DNA of 64,000 nt from Tubulanus polymorphus (GCF_964204645.1 NC_134029.1:14190850-14254849); one strand, 5' to 3'. Shown: positions 20,875 to 31,812, counted from the first letter of the stretch. Numbers and translations are program-made. The notes: generated by a model from the letters alone, not told the origin.

Positions 20875-21190
20875 TTAAAACAGGAGGGGGCGAGTATTTG
20901 CATGTTGTGAAAATATCTCTCTACCTCGTATGCAAAAAGAACCAATTTCAGACATTAGAGACTCAGGCCCATTAGAGGACTTGAGACCCAAATCTTGTGC
21001 TAGACCAACTTCAATAAAACTAACATCAGAAGTAGAGTTAAGCAAAGCATGTGCTACGCAGATGCATCCGTTCCTTCCCAACACCGTGACGGGTAGTACC
21101 TGGAAATTAACAGATGAATCATTTAACTCGTGCCCAGTATTTTGATTTAGAACATTGGTAGAACATTCGCTTTCCACTGAATTTTCTGTG
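20875..21190 (-). pseudogene. BEL/Pao aspartic protease, mutated active site
   Basis: The minus-strand frame contains FQVLPVTVLGRNG, then AHALLNSTSDVSFIEVGLAQ, then DLGLKS. This matches the BEL/Pao protease (DUF1758) layout, LP-x-x-V ... ALLDSGSx(2)SFI ... LAxxLGL. The catalytic D-S/T-G triad position reads N-S-T, so both Asp and Gly are lost. It follows the gag zinc-knuckle region (21236-21850), the expected gene order. Confidence 0.75.
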
Positions 21191-21235
21191 TAACTGAGTA
21201 CTAATTGTTCGATAAAACAGGAGTAATCCCCGAAT

Positions 21236-21850
21236 TTACGTTTGATCCAAACTTAGGAGTAAATCCCGGATTATGCAAAGTAGTGTGATGCTTCTTAATG
21301 CAGCATCCTTTGATTTTACTCTAGAATCGCAAAATGCAATTCTGTGAAATGGACTTGAGCAATTAAAGCACAAACTCTTTGACTTTACTACAGTATAACG
21401 ACCGTTAATTGGCCCACTCAAATATTCTCTGTTCTTTGATAAATGATGATTCTGATTACCTATACATAATGGACATGGTGCACGATTAGCCTGATCATCT
21501 TGACTAACTTGAGAATTCTGCGAAATTCTATGACTACTACCAACTGAGGACGAATTTGGATTACGTTTCTTAGCATGCGGAATGGTGAAAGGTCCAAATT
21601 CCGCATCAACACAGTGTTTAAGAAAATTTTGCAAGTCATATAAAGTTGGTTCTCTCGTGCGTGAAATCTTTCTAATAAAATCATTCCACTTGGAATGTTT
21701 ATCAAAGGATATACGACTAGATGCTATCTGCAAGACATCACTACTTCCTAATTCATGAAAGAATTGCATTTGAGTCAAAGCAGTAATACAATCTCTCACG
21801 CAAACATAAAAACTTCTTAAGGAAGTTATATCCTGAAGTTATAGACTGAA
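21236..21850 (-). pseudogene. BEL/Pao gag, C-terminal part with zinc knuckle
   Basis: A minus-strand frame of 187 codons: MRDCITALTQMQFFHELGSS, then KWNDFIRKISRTREPTLYDL and FLKHCVDAEFGPF. These belong to the gag domain. Next come CPLCIGNQNHHLSKN and LCFNCSSPFHRIAFC, the paired Cys/His arrays at the end of BEL/Pao gag. Reading continues upstream in broken frames through NYAQALQGLKSAFRHG to the N-terminal part at 22193. Confidence 0.8.
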
Positions 21851-22204
21851 TCTGATTCCCTTTGGTGATTTTCTGAGTGAATGCTCTAGCTATTGATTTT
21901 CCGTGACGAAAAGCAGATTTCAATCCCTGCAGGGCTTGAGCATAATTTCACCCGCTATAACCCAAACCCATAATCAAGTTCTTAGCCTCACCTTGTAAGA
22001 GATCCATTCGCTGTATGTCCTTTATCTCTGGACGCAGGTGGACGTGTATGTGCTCCACGAATAGCGGCCATAATGTTGGTGTCCCATCGAATGTTGGAAT
22101 CTCTACTTGCTGCAAATCAAGATCCGCAGATAATCTTAAGATAGTCACCTCGAGACTGGTTGTGTCAGTCAATTGTTGAGTTTCGCAACCCAATTCTAAT
22201 TCAT
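21850..22204 (-). pseudogene. BEL/Pao gag, N-terminal part
   Basis: From 22193 leftward: MGCETQQLTDTTSLEVTILR, then EIPTFDGTPTLWPLFVEHIH and MDLLQGEAKNLIMGLGYSG. The FDGTPTLWPLF and LLQGEAKN blocks are DUF1759 gag motifs. The frame is lost near 21950 and recovered in others (FRHGKSIARAFTQKITKG). Same family as the plus-strand fragment at 9666-10030. Confidence 0.8.
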
Positions 22205-22645
22205 CAATCCAAACGGCAAACCGCCATTATTAGGATTACAGCAAGGTACTTGGTATTGTGTCTTCGTACTGCTCGAATCAAGATTCACTACTTTCTGTAC
22301 AATGAGATGGCTTTAGATATCTCAATGAAAGACGTTTTTACCTGGTGGCTGCCTGTTGCAGACAACCTCACACTGGCCCCAGAATTCATTTCTGAGTTTT
22401 TCTGAACGCATGACCGAACGGGGCTTGACGCGCTTGTTGGATTGTTTGATTGTTGTGCGCTCGTTCTCCAACTGGCATTTGTATCCGCTTGAGAAAGCGC
22501 CGAAGCTTGATTTGGTCCTTTTTGAGTACGTGCTGACCCTTGCGCCGCTGGAGCCGGACCAGAAAGCTTCTTCCACGCAGTTCGCATGGTGGACTTGGTT
22601 TGGGCCTCCCGAATCTTCCTCAGTTAGGCAGAAACGGGAGCACAC
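22205..22645 (-). pseudogene. Second copy of composite gag-like fragment
   Basis: On the minus strand this matches 9370-9838: the gag-like peptide with SAMRTAWKKLSGPAPAAQGS and then the non-coding leader into the BEL/Pao gag. Against the plus-strand copy it lacks about 60 bases (the piece at about 9597-9655). It ends at about 22645, where the CCACACTTTGCCCATGGGC block and the piggyBac remnant begin. Confidence 0.6.
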
Positions 22646-22703
22646 CAACCACACTTTGCCCATGGGCAATTTATTTAAATCTGGCTTGTCTAATAAACAT
22701 TGA

Positions 22704-23640
22704 CGAATCTCTCATTCTCTGGAGAGGTAGACTTTCCTTCAAACAATTTATTCGCACAAAGTGTGCACGTTTTGGGATAAAATTCTCTATTCTTGGTGAG
22801 AATCTGGCATTACCCATTCTTTACATGTGTACTGTGGAAAACCAATCCAGCCCATCCAGAATGATGATATATTATATTAGCCCTTAAAAAAACGGAACAA
22901 TAAGTTCTTTGATTGTCAGAAAAGTTACTGGACAAAGGATATGCCTTGTTCACGGATAACTACTACACATCCGTACGGCTAGCACTCTACCTACACAGTT
23001 GACGAATTAATTGTGTGGTACCATGAGTACAAACCGTGGAATACCAAATGAGTTGGTAGTCAAGCAACTGGAGAAAGGCTCCTCAGGATTCAGGTGCTCT
23101 GATCAGATGCTCGCAGTGAAATTTCGAGCTCTAAAGGACAAATCGAATGGGAAAGAGAAAGTTGTATATATGCTCTCCTCAAGTAATTCTGATAGCATTG
23201 TGCAGATTGGTCAAAATAATAGAGGTGAAAACATTGAAAAAATACAGGCTGTCAGGGAATACAATCTCTGTATGGGCAGTGTCGACATCACTGACCAGAT
23301 GATTCATTACTATGATGCGGCGAGGAGAACAATGAAATGGTATAAGAAGATTGCGGTTGTTTATGCTTTGCATCTTGAATGCCCATCTTATTGCCAGGAA
23401 AAGAGGGTCTAAACAGGACTTTGTTCATGACGTGGTATCTGCGATGTTTTTAAACCATCCTGTTATTGACAACAACACTGCCAGTCGTTTAGTAGGCAGA
23501 CACTTTATGGAGAGAATTCCTTCAACACCGGCCAGACCGCACCCAGGAAAGAGATGCCCATTGTGTAAGGCGCGACGTGGCATATGTGGTGAATCATTCT
23601 ATCATTGCTAAACCTGTCCAAACAAACCTGGGCTACATCC
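22704..23640 (+). pseudogene. piggyBac-type transposase remnant
   Basis: Successive frames give LSFKQFIRTKCARFGIKFSI, then KAYALFTDNYYTSVRLALYL, then MCGTMSTNRGIPNEL. The long frame 23011-23412 has VVYMLSSSN, YNLCMGSVDITDQMIHYYDA and RRTMKWYKKIAV; the VDITDQM block holds a conserved catalytic-region Asp of the DDE_Tnp_1_7 (piggyBac/PGBD) family. A final frame has GKRCPLCKARRGICGESFYHC, the C-terminal Cys-rich domain. Several frameshifts make it non-functional. I did not find the TTAA target duplication with certainty. Confidence 0.85.
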
Positions 23641-24195
23641 AGTTGAATGTTTTTAGATTTATCACACAATCAAGAACTATGCTATTTTGTCAAAAATAAA
23701 TTTTATTGGACAGTTGAATGACATTTTATTGGTTTTTATTTTTTTGTGATTTTTTCGGAAAATGATGCTTTTTAGTATGGTTAGCCATATGTATCAAAAT
23801 CGCCACTTTGGGATACCAAATGTCAAAATTATGAAAATATAATCTCACAATTAATTTAATTCGTCTTATATGTAAAAAAGAGATCAATTATAGTTATTTA
23901 AAAAAAAGTCAAGTTTTGACAAAAACGTTCAGCACAGGGCAATAATATGCCTCAGCAGTGAAAGGATTTATTCATGCACCGTGTGTTTGCCATGAGTGAT
24001 AGATAGGATGACTGTTCATTGACTCGTGACAGAAACAGTAAACGATCAACTAAGCCAGCAGTCTTCTTTTGTCAACAAAATCCTCTATTACAGGCTTTGC
24101 TTTCCATGAATTTTGCCTCTGGATGATCTTCCTACTCATAAACATTGGAGGATATTGCCTCATCTAGTTTACTACTGGTGTATTTTTTAATTCAG
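23641..24195 (+). other. Intron sequence, nothing recognised
   Basis: AT-rich sequence between the piggyBac remnant and exon 4. It may include the 3' untranslated end of the transposon. Confidence 0.4.
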
Positions 24196-24336
24196 ATTCA
24201 TGATGAAAAAGTATCCCGCCAGAAAGCACAAGATGATCTTGTAGCAGTCAGCAAGCAGTTTGATAATTTGAAGGCTGATTATGATGTTCTTTGTGTTAGT
24301 CTTGAATATGAAAAAAATTCAGCCTACAAGATCAAG
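24196..24336 (+). CDS. Coiled-coil protein gene, exon 4
   Basis: A 141-base exon (47 codons), phase 0 to 0. The acceptor TTTTTTAATTCAG ends at 24195 and the donor is GTATGG at 24337. The peptide begins IHDEKVSRQKAQDDL and ends KNSAYKIK; it is charged and heptad-like, as in exons 1-3. It lies about 19.8 kb after exon 3, across the satellite and retroelement tract. Confidence 0.75.
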
Positions 24337-24664
24337 GTATGGTTGAGTCTTTTAAGTGCTGTGAGAATATGATGATAGATTTATCTCTTACATTATTTGG
24401 ACTGATTTTTTATATTTTTACATTTTTTTTGGTATATTGGTTAAGGGTGGAAGGAGGGTGACCTCTTTGGGCCCACTTTGGACTTGAGTATCTACAGGCA
24501 ATTGAGTTTTAGTCCATTATCTGGGGACCTCCTAATACTCAACCACTTCTATACTCTGATGCTTCGATTATCAGATAAACGCCAGTGTATTTTTAGATGA
24601 TAATGCTGCAAGAATTATTCATGAAATCCCTGCAGTATTCAGTTTTTACACCTCAGCCGTAAGA

Positions 24665-24840
24665 CACAAGGGGTATTGTCGTTAACTATGTCCGTCTGAT
24701 GTTTTTCCCGCTCTACAGGCTCAAGGTTTTGATTAATTTCTTTGTAACTCAGCATGTTTGTTTTAGATGTGAGTGGGATGAGCTCTATTGTTTGACATAT
24801 ATAGGCCATGCATGATGGCTGCCACAGTCAGTAGCAAAAT
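24665..24840 (+). repeat. Repeat R6, third copy
   Basis: Aligns with about 1000-1190: TGTCCGTCTG, CCCGCTCTACAGGCT, CATGTTTGTTTTAG, GAGCTCTATTGTTTGACATA, GATGGCTGCCACAGTCA. Confidence 0.65.
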
Positions 24841-24845
24841 AGCTA

Positions 24846-25405
24846 TTTTTAGCATTGGTTGACGTCTATGACATCATGCCCATGCTAGTAAAGTGGATCG
24901 AAAGTCATGGTCGAAAAAAAGCGCTGACTCTTCTCATTTTCATAGTTATTTCAAAATGTAACTCCGTTCACGTAAAACATTAGACACAGCTGAAAATGTA
25001 TCAAAGTAATGTTTCGATTATTCCCAACAAGCGTCACCACATTTCTGTTTTAATGGTCCAAAAAGTTATTCTATCGCATTTTTCTAATAACTCGGTGATT
25101 AAATTTACATGTTGTTTGTCCTAAATTGCAATATGTTATGTTATGTTATGTTATTTGCCACTACTCTAGTTTTTAGCATTGGTTGACGTCTATGACATCA
25201 TGCCAATGCTAGTAAAATGGATCGAAAACAGTAGTACGAAAAAATAGTGCCGACTCTTCTCATTTTCATACTAACTTCAAAATGTCACTCCGTTCACGTA
25301 AAACATTAGAAACAGCTGAAAATGACTAAAAAAATTATTCCCCACAACATAGCATCGCCAGATTTCTGATTTAATGGTCCAAAAAATTATTCGATCGCAT
25401 TTTTC
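24846..25405 (+). repeat. Direct duplication of ~240 bp, offset 324 bp
   Basis: Unit 1 is 24846-25085 and unit 2 is 25170-25405. Both start TTTTTAGCATTGGTTGACGT and share GACTCTTCTCATTTTCATA, TCCGTTCACGTAAAACATTA and TTTAATGGTCCAAAAA. A short TTATG pentamer run (25133-25154) lies between them. Confidence 0.85.
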
Positions 25406-25835
25406 GTGTTCATTATCTGGTAGATGAGAGCGGGTTAAACAATCGCGTAGCGATATGTCCGCATTTACATTGGCAGTAAAGAATGGGGAACAGCCTCTTC
25501 TGAATAGAAAAACATAAAATTATGTACCTCCGGTTTATAAATATCACTACCACCAGGTAGGCTACCACCATGATAATATATCACCAATAAAGATAGATCA
25601 TTTTATTCTATTTTACCAGAGTTGTTTATTGGAGGAAAATATCATTGTTAAGTACGCCGAGAACAACCATGTTGTATCATCAATCAGTTGACTGTAAAAT
25701 TCAATTCGGCTATATTCTAATATAAGTTTACACTTTAGGATGCCCTACCCGCCTGCTGCGCACTCATAAGGCGTAGCACCCTCTTACACACTCGGCAGAG
25801 ATTCGCTTTGTAATGTGCGCTGGGAAAAAATACCT

Positions 25836-26645
25836 TTTATTATCTTTTCCATGCGTTAAACAACAGTGATTGAATTTACGCGTTGTTTGTCGTAAATTGC
25901 AATATTGCGATGGTTATCTGCCGCTGCTGTAGTTTTTTGGAATTGAATCAAGCGGCCTCGGTAGCTCAGTGAGATAAGGCGTGATGCTGTTGAATCCACT
26001 ATCAATGCTGAGTGACAAGTGGGTTCGAGTCCTGCTGGCTGCGAACAGTGTGCGGGCAACACTTCAAAGGCTGTACCGTCGTGAGGTTAAATGAACAATC
26101 CAATAGGAATAGTCTTGGGAAACCAAGATCCAAACGACGTACGTAAAGCCAAACAAACAAAAAGACAAACAAACAATCATCAGCTGGCCTCAGTGACACC
26201 AACGCCGGCATCGCTCTCTGCGACGTTTTGCATGCGTACATGCATCAGAGCTGTAAGATCAGAGGGTCTTGCAATTGCATTCAGAAAAATCGTTCTGTTT
26301 TTGTTTTCATTATACAGTGGGGCCTAACAGTTCATGCGTAAAAATGGGTTTTTGTATCCAAATCTTGATTGATATATCTTGGCTGGGACATGATGGAAAA
26401 CATCAGAATAAACTAGTTTCATCTTTTTAACAGAATCGCATTAATGAGGTTTAACAGTACAAATAGCCTAGGCTAAATAAATTCATTTTCAGGAATAAAA
26501 TCGTACTAGACAAATAGACCTTTAAGTCTGTGGTCGTCCCAATCAACATCGTCATAGAAGATTTGCCGGCTGATGTAAAACATTATAACCACTTAATACC
26601 ACAGTATAATCTACCAATGCTTCAAGGCCCATTGGCCTCTTGTTT
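25836..26645 (+). mobile_element. Repeat R5, tRNA-headed element, copy 1
   Basis: At about 25953-26042 lies a tRNA-like block: GGCCTCGGTAGCTCAGTGAG (A-box-like) and GTGGGTTCGAGTCCTG (a good B box), about 55 bases apart. This suggests a tRNA-derived RNA polymerase III promoter. A common body follows (AACACTTCAAAGGCTGT, AAAAAGACAAACAAAC, TGGAAAACATCAGAATAAAC), ending in CAAGGCCCATTGGCCTCTTG. Copy 2 shares head, body and end, so this is a long tRNA-headed SINE-like repeat. The head is degenerate and not a functional tRNA gene. Confidence 0.65.
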
Positions 26646-26646
26646 G

Positions 26647-27395
26647 GAATTGAATCGAGTGAGATAAGGCGTGATGCTGTTTCATCCACTATCAGTGCTG
26701 AGTGACAAGTGGGTTCGAGTCCTGCTGGCTGCTCTCATTGTGCGATAACACTTCAAAGGCTGTCCCGTCGTGAGATTAAATGTACAATCCAATATGGTTA
26801 AAAAGGTCTGAACGACGTAAAAAAATAAAAAGACAAACAATCATCAACCTGCCTCAGTGACACCAATGCCAGCATCGCTCTCTGTGCGACTTTTTGATGC
26901 GTACGTTTGTCCGGTTGATCTACCTATTATGCATCAGAGTATTTTGCATTCAGAAAAATCATTCTGTTCTTAGTTCCATTACTCAGCAATAGGGCCTTAC
27001 AGTTTATGCAAGAAAAACCACTGTCAGTCGAGATTACCCTTACAGTTGTACAATGAATACGAATTTTGTGTAGGCGAAAGTGCCGAAATTGTTGTATTAA
27101 ATGGGCCTTTGTATACAAATCTGGATTGATATGAATAAAGTATCTTGGCTTGGACATGATGGAAAACATCAGAATAAACTAGTTTCGTCTTTAACAGAAT
27201 TGCATCAATGAGGTTTAACAATACAGATAGCGTAGCTTGGCAGAAAAATGAAATTCATTCAATTCTTAAGTCTGTGGTCCTCCGTCCCAATCAACATCGT
27301 CGTACAACATTTTCCAGCAGATGTAAAGCATTCACCACTTAATACCTTACCACAGTCTAATCGAACAATGCTTCAAGGCCTATGGGCCTCTTGTT
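26647..27395 (+). mobile_element. Repeat R5, copy 2
   Basis: Directly follows copy 1: GAGATAAGGCGTGATGCTGT, GTGGGTTCGAGTCCTG (B box), AACACTTCAAAGGCTGT, and the 3' end CAAGGCCTATGGGCCTCTTG. The first half of the tRNA-like head is shortened. The two copies in direct contact look like a tandem duplication or nested insertion. Confidence 0.65.
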
Positions 27396-27689
27396 GATTA
27401 CTTGGAGCACAGATTCTCTGAAATTCTGCCAAAAACTTCATGCCGAAGATAGGTATGCGTTTCCATTCATAATTCGAAAAAAGACATTTTCCATCCTTAT
27501 TTTCGATCTAATTGTCTGTAAAAAGTCAGTTTTCCCCATCATTCAATTCAAGCCAATAGTTTTCACTATTTTTTATTAGTTTTGCTTATAATCTCTAATC
27601 TAGACTACCAATGTTTAATTTTGATGCTGATTAAACATACACTCATGTAAATTTAGGTCCATATTAAGAATTTAGTTTCTTGTTATCTT

Positions 27690-27815
27690 TTCCATGCATT
27701 GAACCACCACAACAGTGATTAAATTAACACGTTGTTTGTTGTAATATCGATGCGATGGTTATTTGCCGCTTATGTAATTATTTGAAATTGAATCGAGGGG
27801 CCTCGGTAGCTCAAT
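27690..27815 (+). mobile_element. Repeat R5, 5' fragment (copy 3)
   Basis: Matches the region just upstream of and into the head of copy 1: TATCTTTTCCATGC, CGTTGTTTGT, GCGATGGTTAT, and GGGGCCTCGGTAGCTCAATG. It stops within the A-box region. Confidence 0.6.
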
Positions 27816-28445
27816 GAGATAGTACTGAGCAACAAGCGTTGATTGATATTTCAAATGTTTTTATTAGATGAAATTGAATTTCAGATCAATTCAACAACAT
27901 CTAATTATACTAAAATTTCAATATTGATGACAAGTGATCCTTCTGGATTAAAGATCTAAAAGACCTAAACTTAAGCGAAGAATAATATAATGGTAATATC
28001 ACTATTTAAGCTTTTTGCAGTGAGATAATCATGCATTCTTCTTGCTCATTAACAAAAATCTCACAATTGAATACTCTTCTTAATTTATCTTAATTAAGTT
28101 GTGATCTAAAAAAAAATAATAACACAAAGCAACAACAAAAATAATAACACAACACAACAACAAAATTTGAAATATTTTCAAAGAATGAATTTTGGAACAG
28201 TAACAATGATAAAGTGCATTAAATATCTATTTGTAAACACTAATTCCATATAGGATCGATGAAACCACACTTTTTAATTTCAATTGAGTCTACAAGCTCA
28301 TCATTATTTTGGATGTTCTCCCAGAATGATCGCCTATCTTCGGGCAACAATGGACACAAATTTCATATGATATCTGCGTTTTTGCTTGTCAATAAGCCAC
28401 GTGGTTGGGGTCCTAGAAGTGTGGGAATCGATAAATTTTCCAATT
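27816..28445 (+). other. AT-rich intron, nothing recognised
   Basis: A/T-rich sequence with simple AAC-rich tracts around 28105-28165. No gene seen. Confidence 0.4.
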
Positions 28446-29930
28446 TTACTGTCTTTTTACATATGAAAAAGTTTCCCACTGCATATCATTGTGGTTCATT
28501 TTATACAAGAGATCGATTGACCCCCTGCATAACTTGATAACAGCAATATTCTTCAGAAATGGGCGCCCTGGTTTATTAAGTTTTGCCGCTGATTGATTCC
28601 CTGTCCAATGATGAAAATCTTCATTGGCCATTTCCACAACATCCATGTTCAAAGCATTTGAATCAGATATAACTTTGCTAAAATCACTGAAGTTATACAC
28701 ATTTCCGAAAGGAATTTTCTTTAATTGGGCCTCAACGCCTGTGTGTATGCTATTTGCAGCCATGAATGTGTGCCCAGGCTCAAAATACTTCAGTGTCCAT
28801 ATTAATACTCTTCACCCGGATCACAGACGAGTTGACAAACACAACCAGTACGGTTAAAAGACAGTAACACTTATTTTGGCTTGAACATTTGTCAAGCCAG
28901 TAAATGATGTGCTCGAATTCTTTGTCTCTCAAAAGATCTTTGTGAAATACCGACGTTTTTTCTTCAGCTGAACTGACGGATACAAATGTCTCGTGATATG
29001 CCTCAAAACGTTTTGTGAAAACTGTGATCTTGACTCCAGGCATGCGAGGTAACATAATAACCTTTTGTAAATCAACTGATAATAATGTGCTGTTATTCGG
29101 ATTCGGCATCCCTTTTATAATACAATCATCCATTCTGTGCTCTATTAATATGGACAATTTGGTTGTGGCATATTTCGCAAGTACAGTTGTCTCGAATTAC
29201 AGCCTTTCGGTGTATTTCATATGCTAGGCAAGATTCACACTGTTCCTCTCCCAATTTGGTAAATCTTATACCCATTTCAGAAACAGTATTTCTGTAGGTC
29301 GAGTAAGAACACATTTCAGTTTTATCTACGGTCTTCATGTTACGTGTTGTACCTCGGTTATCATGCACTGGTGTTAGGTTAGTGGTTGGTGTGTTCTTTA
29401 TCACTGATACTACGACCAAATCATTTTTCAATGGTGGTCAAGAAAAACGTTTTACAAACTGGGAGCGACATCCCATTTTCATCGAGGAGGGAATATTCGA
29501 AGCTGAACTGACGTCGAGAAGTGTTAGGATTAGCTTAAGTTTTCATAGATTTGCAATTTACATATTTGTATATTAAGTTTCTTTGGCGGTTGTTATTAGG
29601 CAATCCCCAATATTCGGCCCAAATTGCTTTACGTTGTGCCTCTGATATTGTCTACGGCAGGTGATCCCACACCCAGCTTTCAAAATGTGCTTATCAGCAT
29701 CCCTTTTACGTCTACCTTCATGAGTTCTCGTTTCTTTGGATTGTTTGTATTTCTTTTTAGCCGGTTCATTTTCATTCTCATTTGCTGTTACTTCATGTTA
29801 ATTTGTAAACATTTCATATTCATTCAATTGTATTTCTTGTTCTTGTCTTTCAGTTTTCCTTTCTTTGGATTGTTGTTATTACTTTTTAGCCGGTTCATTT
29901 TCCTACCCCACCAGGAATTCTGTTCCCACC
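28446..29930 (-). pseudogene. Uncharacterised DUF7869-like protein, possible transposase (broken)
   Basis: Read on the minus strand through several frameshifts, in order: RRKRDADKHILKAGC, RKAIWAEYWGLPNNNRQRNL, VCKTFFLTTI, YRNTVSEMGIRFTKLGEEQC followed by ESC, SVDLQKVIMLPRMPGVKITV, FEAYHETF, IIYWLDKCSSQNK, and GHTFMAANSIHTGVE. This order is the layout of a large family of uncharacterised invertebrate proteins (I recall it as DUF7869-like; the name is from memory). The spaced acidic residues in VDLQK and WLDKC, and the GHTFMAA-N/D-S-IH-E block, look like an RNase-H-fold nuclease, so a transposase role is possible but is inference. At least three frame breaks are present and there are no introns. 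Confidence 0.55.
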
Positions 29931-30233
29931 CAAATTAGACGAATAAAAAACACGTACATTCAAATACGATAGCCAAATTATGCTGTCATTGTTACACTTT
30001 TTCACTAACTTGAGCACTGTACCCAAACCCTGTACCCAACACAAACCCTGCCGCAGACCTTATTGCTGTATTTTTCCGGTCTAAGATTTCCTGGGTGGAC
30101 AGGATGCCACTATAGCCTATATCTAGTGAATCGGATGTTTAGTATTGATAGAGCGAACCTGCCAGCGAAAAACAACGCATCTGATGTGATTGGCTTAAGC
30201 TAGTGGACAAGATTAAGATTTACCCAGTATATG

Positions 30234-30298
30234 ACACACACGCACGCACGCACGCACGCACGTACGCACGCACGCACACACACACACACACACACACA
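30234..30298. repeat. (AC)n/(ACGC)n microsatellite
   Basis: Alternating CACGCACG and CACACACA units. Confidence 0.95.
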
Positions 30299-30340
30299 GG
30301 TTTTTATTGCTGCAAGATATAACCTTATCATGAAGTTTTT

Positions 30341-30426
30341 TAGCTTTATCCACTAAAGAACAAACAGTCTGACTCTAAAAGCTTAGCTTTATCCACTAAA
30401 GAACAAACAGTCTGACTCTAAAAGTT
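30341..30426 (+). repeat. Exact 43-bp tandem duplication
   Basis: The 43-base unit beginning TAGCTTTATCCACTAAAGAA occurs twice without a mismatch (30341-30383 and 30384-30426). Confidence 0.95.
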
Positions 30427-30676
30427 GCTTTGTAGTACAAACAAAACTATCCTGTGTTTTATTTATGTGAATATCAAGTCACCAGTTATGATGACACAGT
30501 CGGTCGTAGGCAGACATTCTAAAATGCGGTAAATTCCTCCAACAACTCTGTCATGCATTTGTGGCACAGATCTGGTCTATATATGGTTATTACGTGTTGG
30601 TTTAAGAATGCTAGTGCTAAATGTCTATATTGCAATATATTTATCTGTAATAGACATCTGCAAACTTTTTCCACAG

Positions 30677-30827
30677 GAACACAGTGATAGTGTGCTCAAA
30701 GAACATCAGAACTCACTACAAGAACTAAAGAAGCTTCAAGATGAATTAGAATCCTGTAAAACTGAACTGAATGCTAATATAGACATGATAGTAATATTGA
30801 AAAGGGATAAAGAATCTTCATACAGAG
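30677..30827 (+). CDS. Coiled-coil protein gene, exon 5
   Basis: A 151-base exon. The acceptor TTTTTCCACAG ends at 30676 and the donor GTAAGT starts at 30828. The peptide begins EHSDSVLKEHQNSL and ends RDKESSYR plus one leftover base, so the exon runs phase 0 to phase 1. It follows exon 4 in frame. It cannot be joined directly to the exon at 38498: that would give a stop within four codons. At least one exon with the right phase change is missing between them. Confidence 0.7.
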
Positions 30828-31295
30828 GTAAGTTCTTTTAGTTGTCTTAAGAGTAATTAATAAAACCCATGTTGCTAGAAGAACTGTCTGTTTCATTAGA
30901 ATGATACCAACCAGAGAGAACTGTTTAATTCATAGAATTTAGAATAGATAGCATTATTGAAGATTGCAGTATTGAGAACTCAATACACAAATGAAGATCT
31001 GTGATCTTGTAATTTATGAAACATATTGCCATATCATGACAGTACAATGCATTGAAGATATGCTTACTGTATCACTTGAAATTTGGGATTGTTGCAATGT
31101 AAGGGATCGGATCAAAATCCTAGAATTATGAGAATAATCATGTAGTCTTGTAAATTGTGTTTTATCGATGAAATTATCCTGGACGAGCTAGAAACACAGA
31201 TTATTCATGACAAAGGGTTTGGGCATACTGACGAAGTCAAGCTTTACACCATTTTCCACCCAATCCAGAACTGTCAAATTTGTTCATTTGGCAAT
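30828..31295 (+). other. Intron sequence, nothing recognised
   Basis: No clear feature. A short charged open stretch at 31163-31220 has no splice signals. Confidence 0.4.
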
Positions 31296-31560
31296 GTTCA
31301 TACGATTGTGAGTTTCAAGGTCATTGGTGTTTGTATATGGTCACCAGGGGCATTGAATAATACAATAACCTATTATTTCCATATTATTTTGGTATCTAGG
31401 CATATTTTGTTACCGCAATCAATTGCAAAGTTGTAGCTCATAACATGTACTATAATTGTAGTTTCAAGGTATTTGCTTTTTGCATATGATCACCAGGGGG
31501 CGTTGAATAGTAGGATAACTTAGTATTAACATATAATATTGGTACTATGCATATTTTAAG
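31296..31560 (+). mobile_element. Repeat R3 fragment (tandem-unit region)
   Basis: About one and a half of the 155-bp R3 units: GTGAGTTTCAAGGTCATTGG, TATGGTCACCAGGGGCATTG and TCACCAGGGGGCG at 31490-31502. Neither R3 terminus is present. Confidence 0.7.
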
Positions 31561-31602
31561 CCAGTGCATGATAGGAATGAAAAGATTCTTTACTGTCAAA
31601 AC

Positions 31603-31812
31603 TCAACCTTCTTTCTGTCCATTCAAGTCATGTAATATATTCGCAGCCTTCACATCGCTGTGTTCTTTTCTTTCATTTAAAGTAAGACATAATTTTTCTC
31701 CAGACTTATCTCTCAGTTCCTCTACAAGTTTTTCATCAGCTCTTATTTTGCATATAAAACAAATATCCAACTTTCTTCGCTTAGCTGTCAAATCATTTTC
31801 TATACCCTCCAT
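31603..31812 (-). pseudogene. Unrecognised minus-strand coding-like fragment
   Basis: A 69-codon frame, charged, with KRRKLDICFICKIRADEK and then EKLCLTLNERKEHSDVKAA. The CFIC pair and a later Cys suggest a piece of a small Cys-containing domain such as those in mobile-element proteins. I do not recognise a family. It lies between R3 and R2 fragments. It may be chance. Confidence 0.2.

Noticed and set aside
22160-22887. Plus-strand open frames across the BEL composite
   Set aside because: They are opposite-strand shadows of the minus-strand gag-like copy; the last one is a shifted frame of the piggyBac remnant.
25953-26042. Functional tRNA gene
   Set aside because: A and B boxes are present but I could not fit a clean acceptor stem and anticodon loop, and the block is repeated as the head of R5.
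31163-31260. Candidate missing exon (charged stretch IDEIILDELETQIIHDKG)
   Set aside because: No acceptor upstream and no usable donor; it does not solve the phase break.
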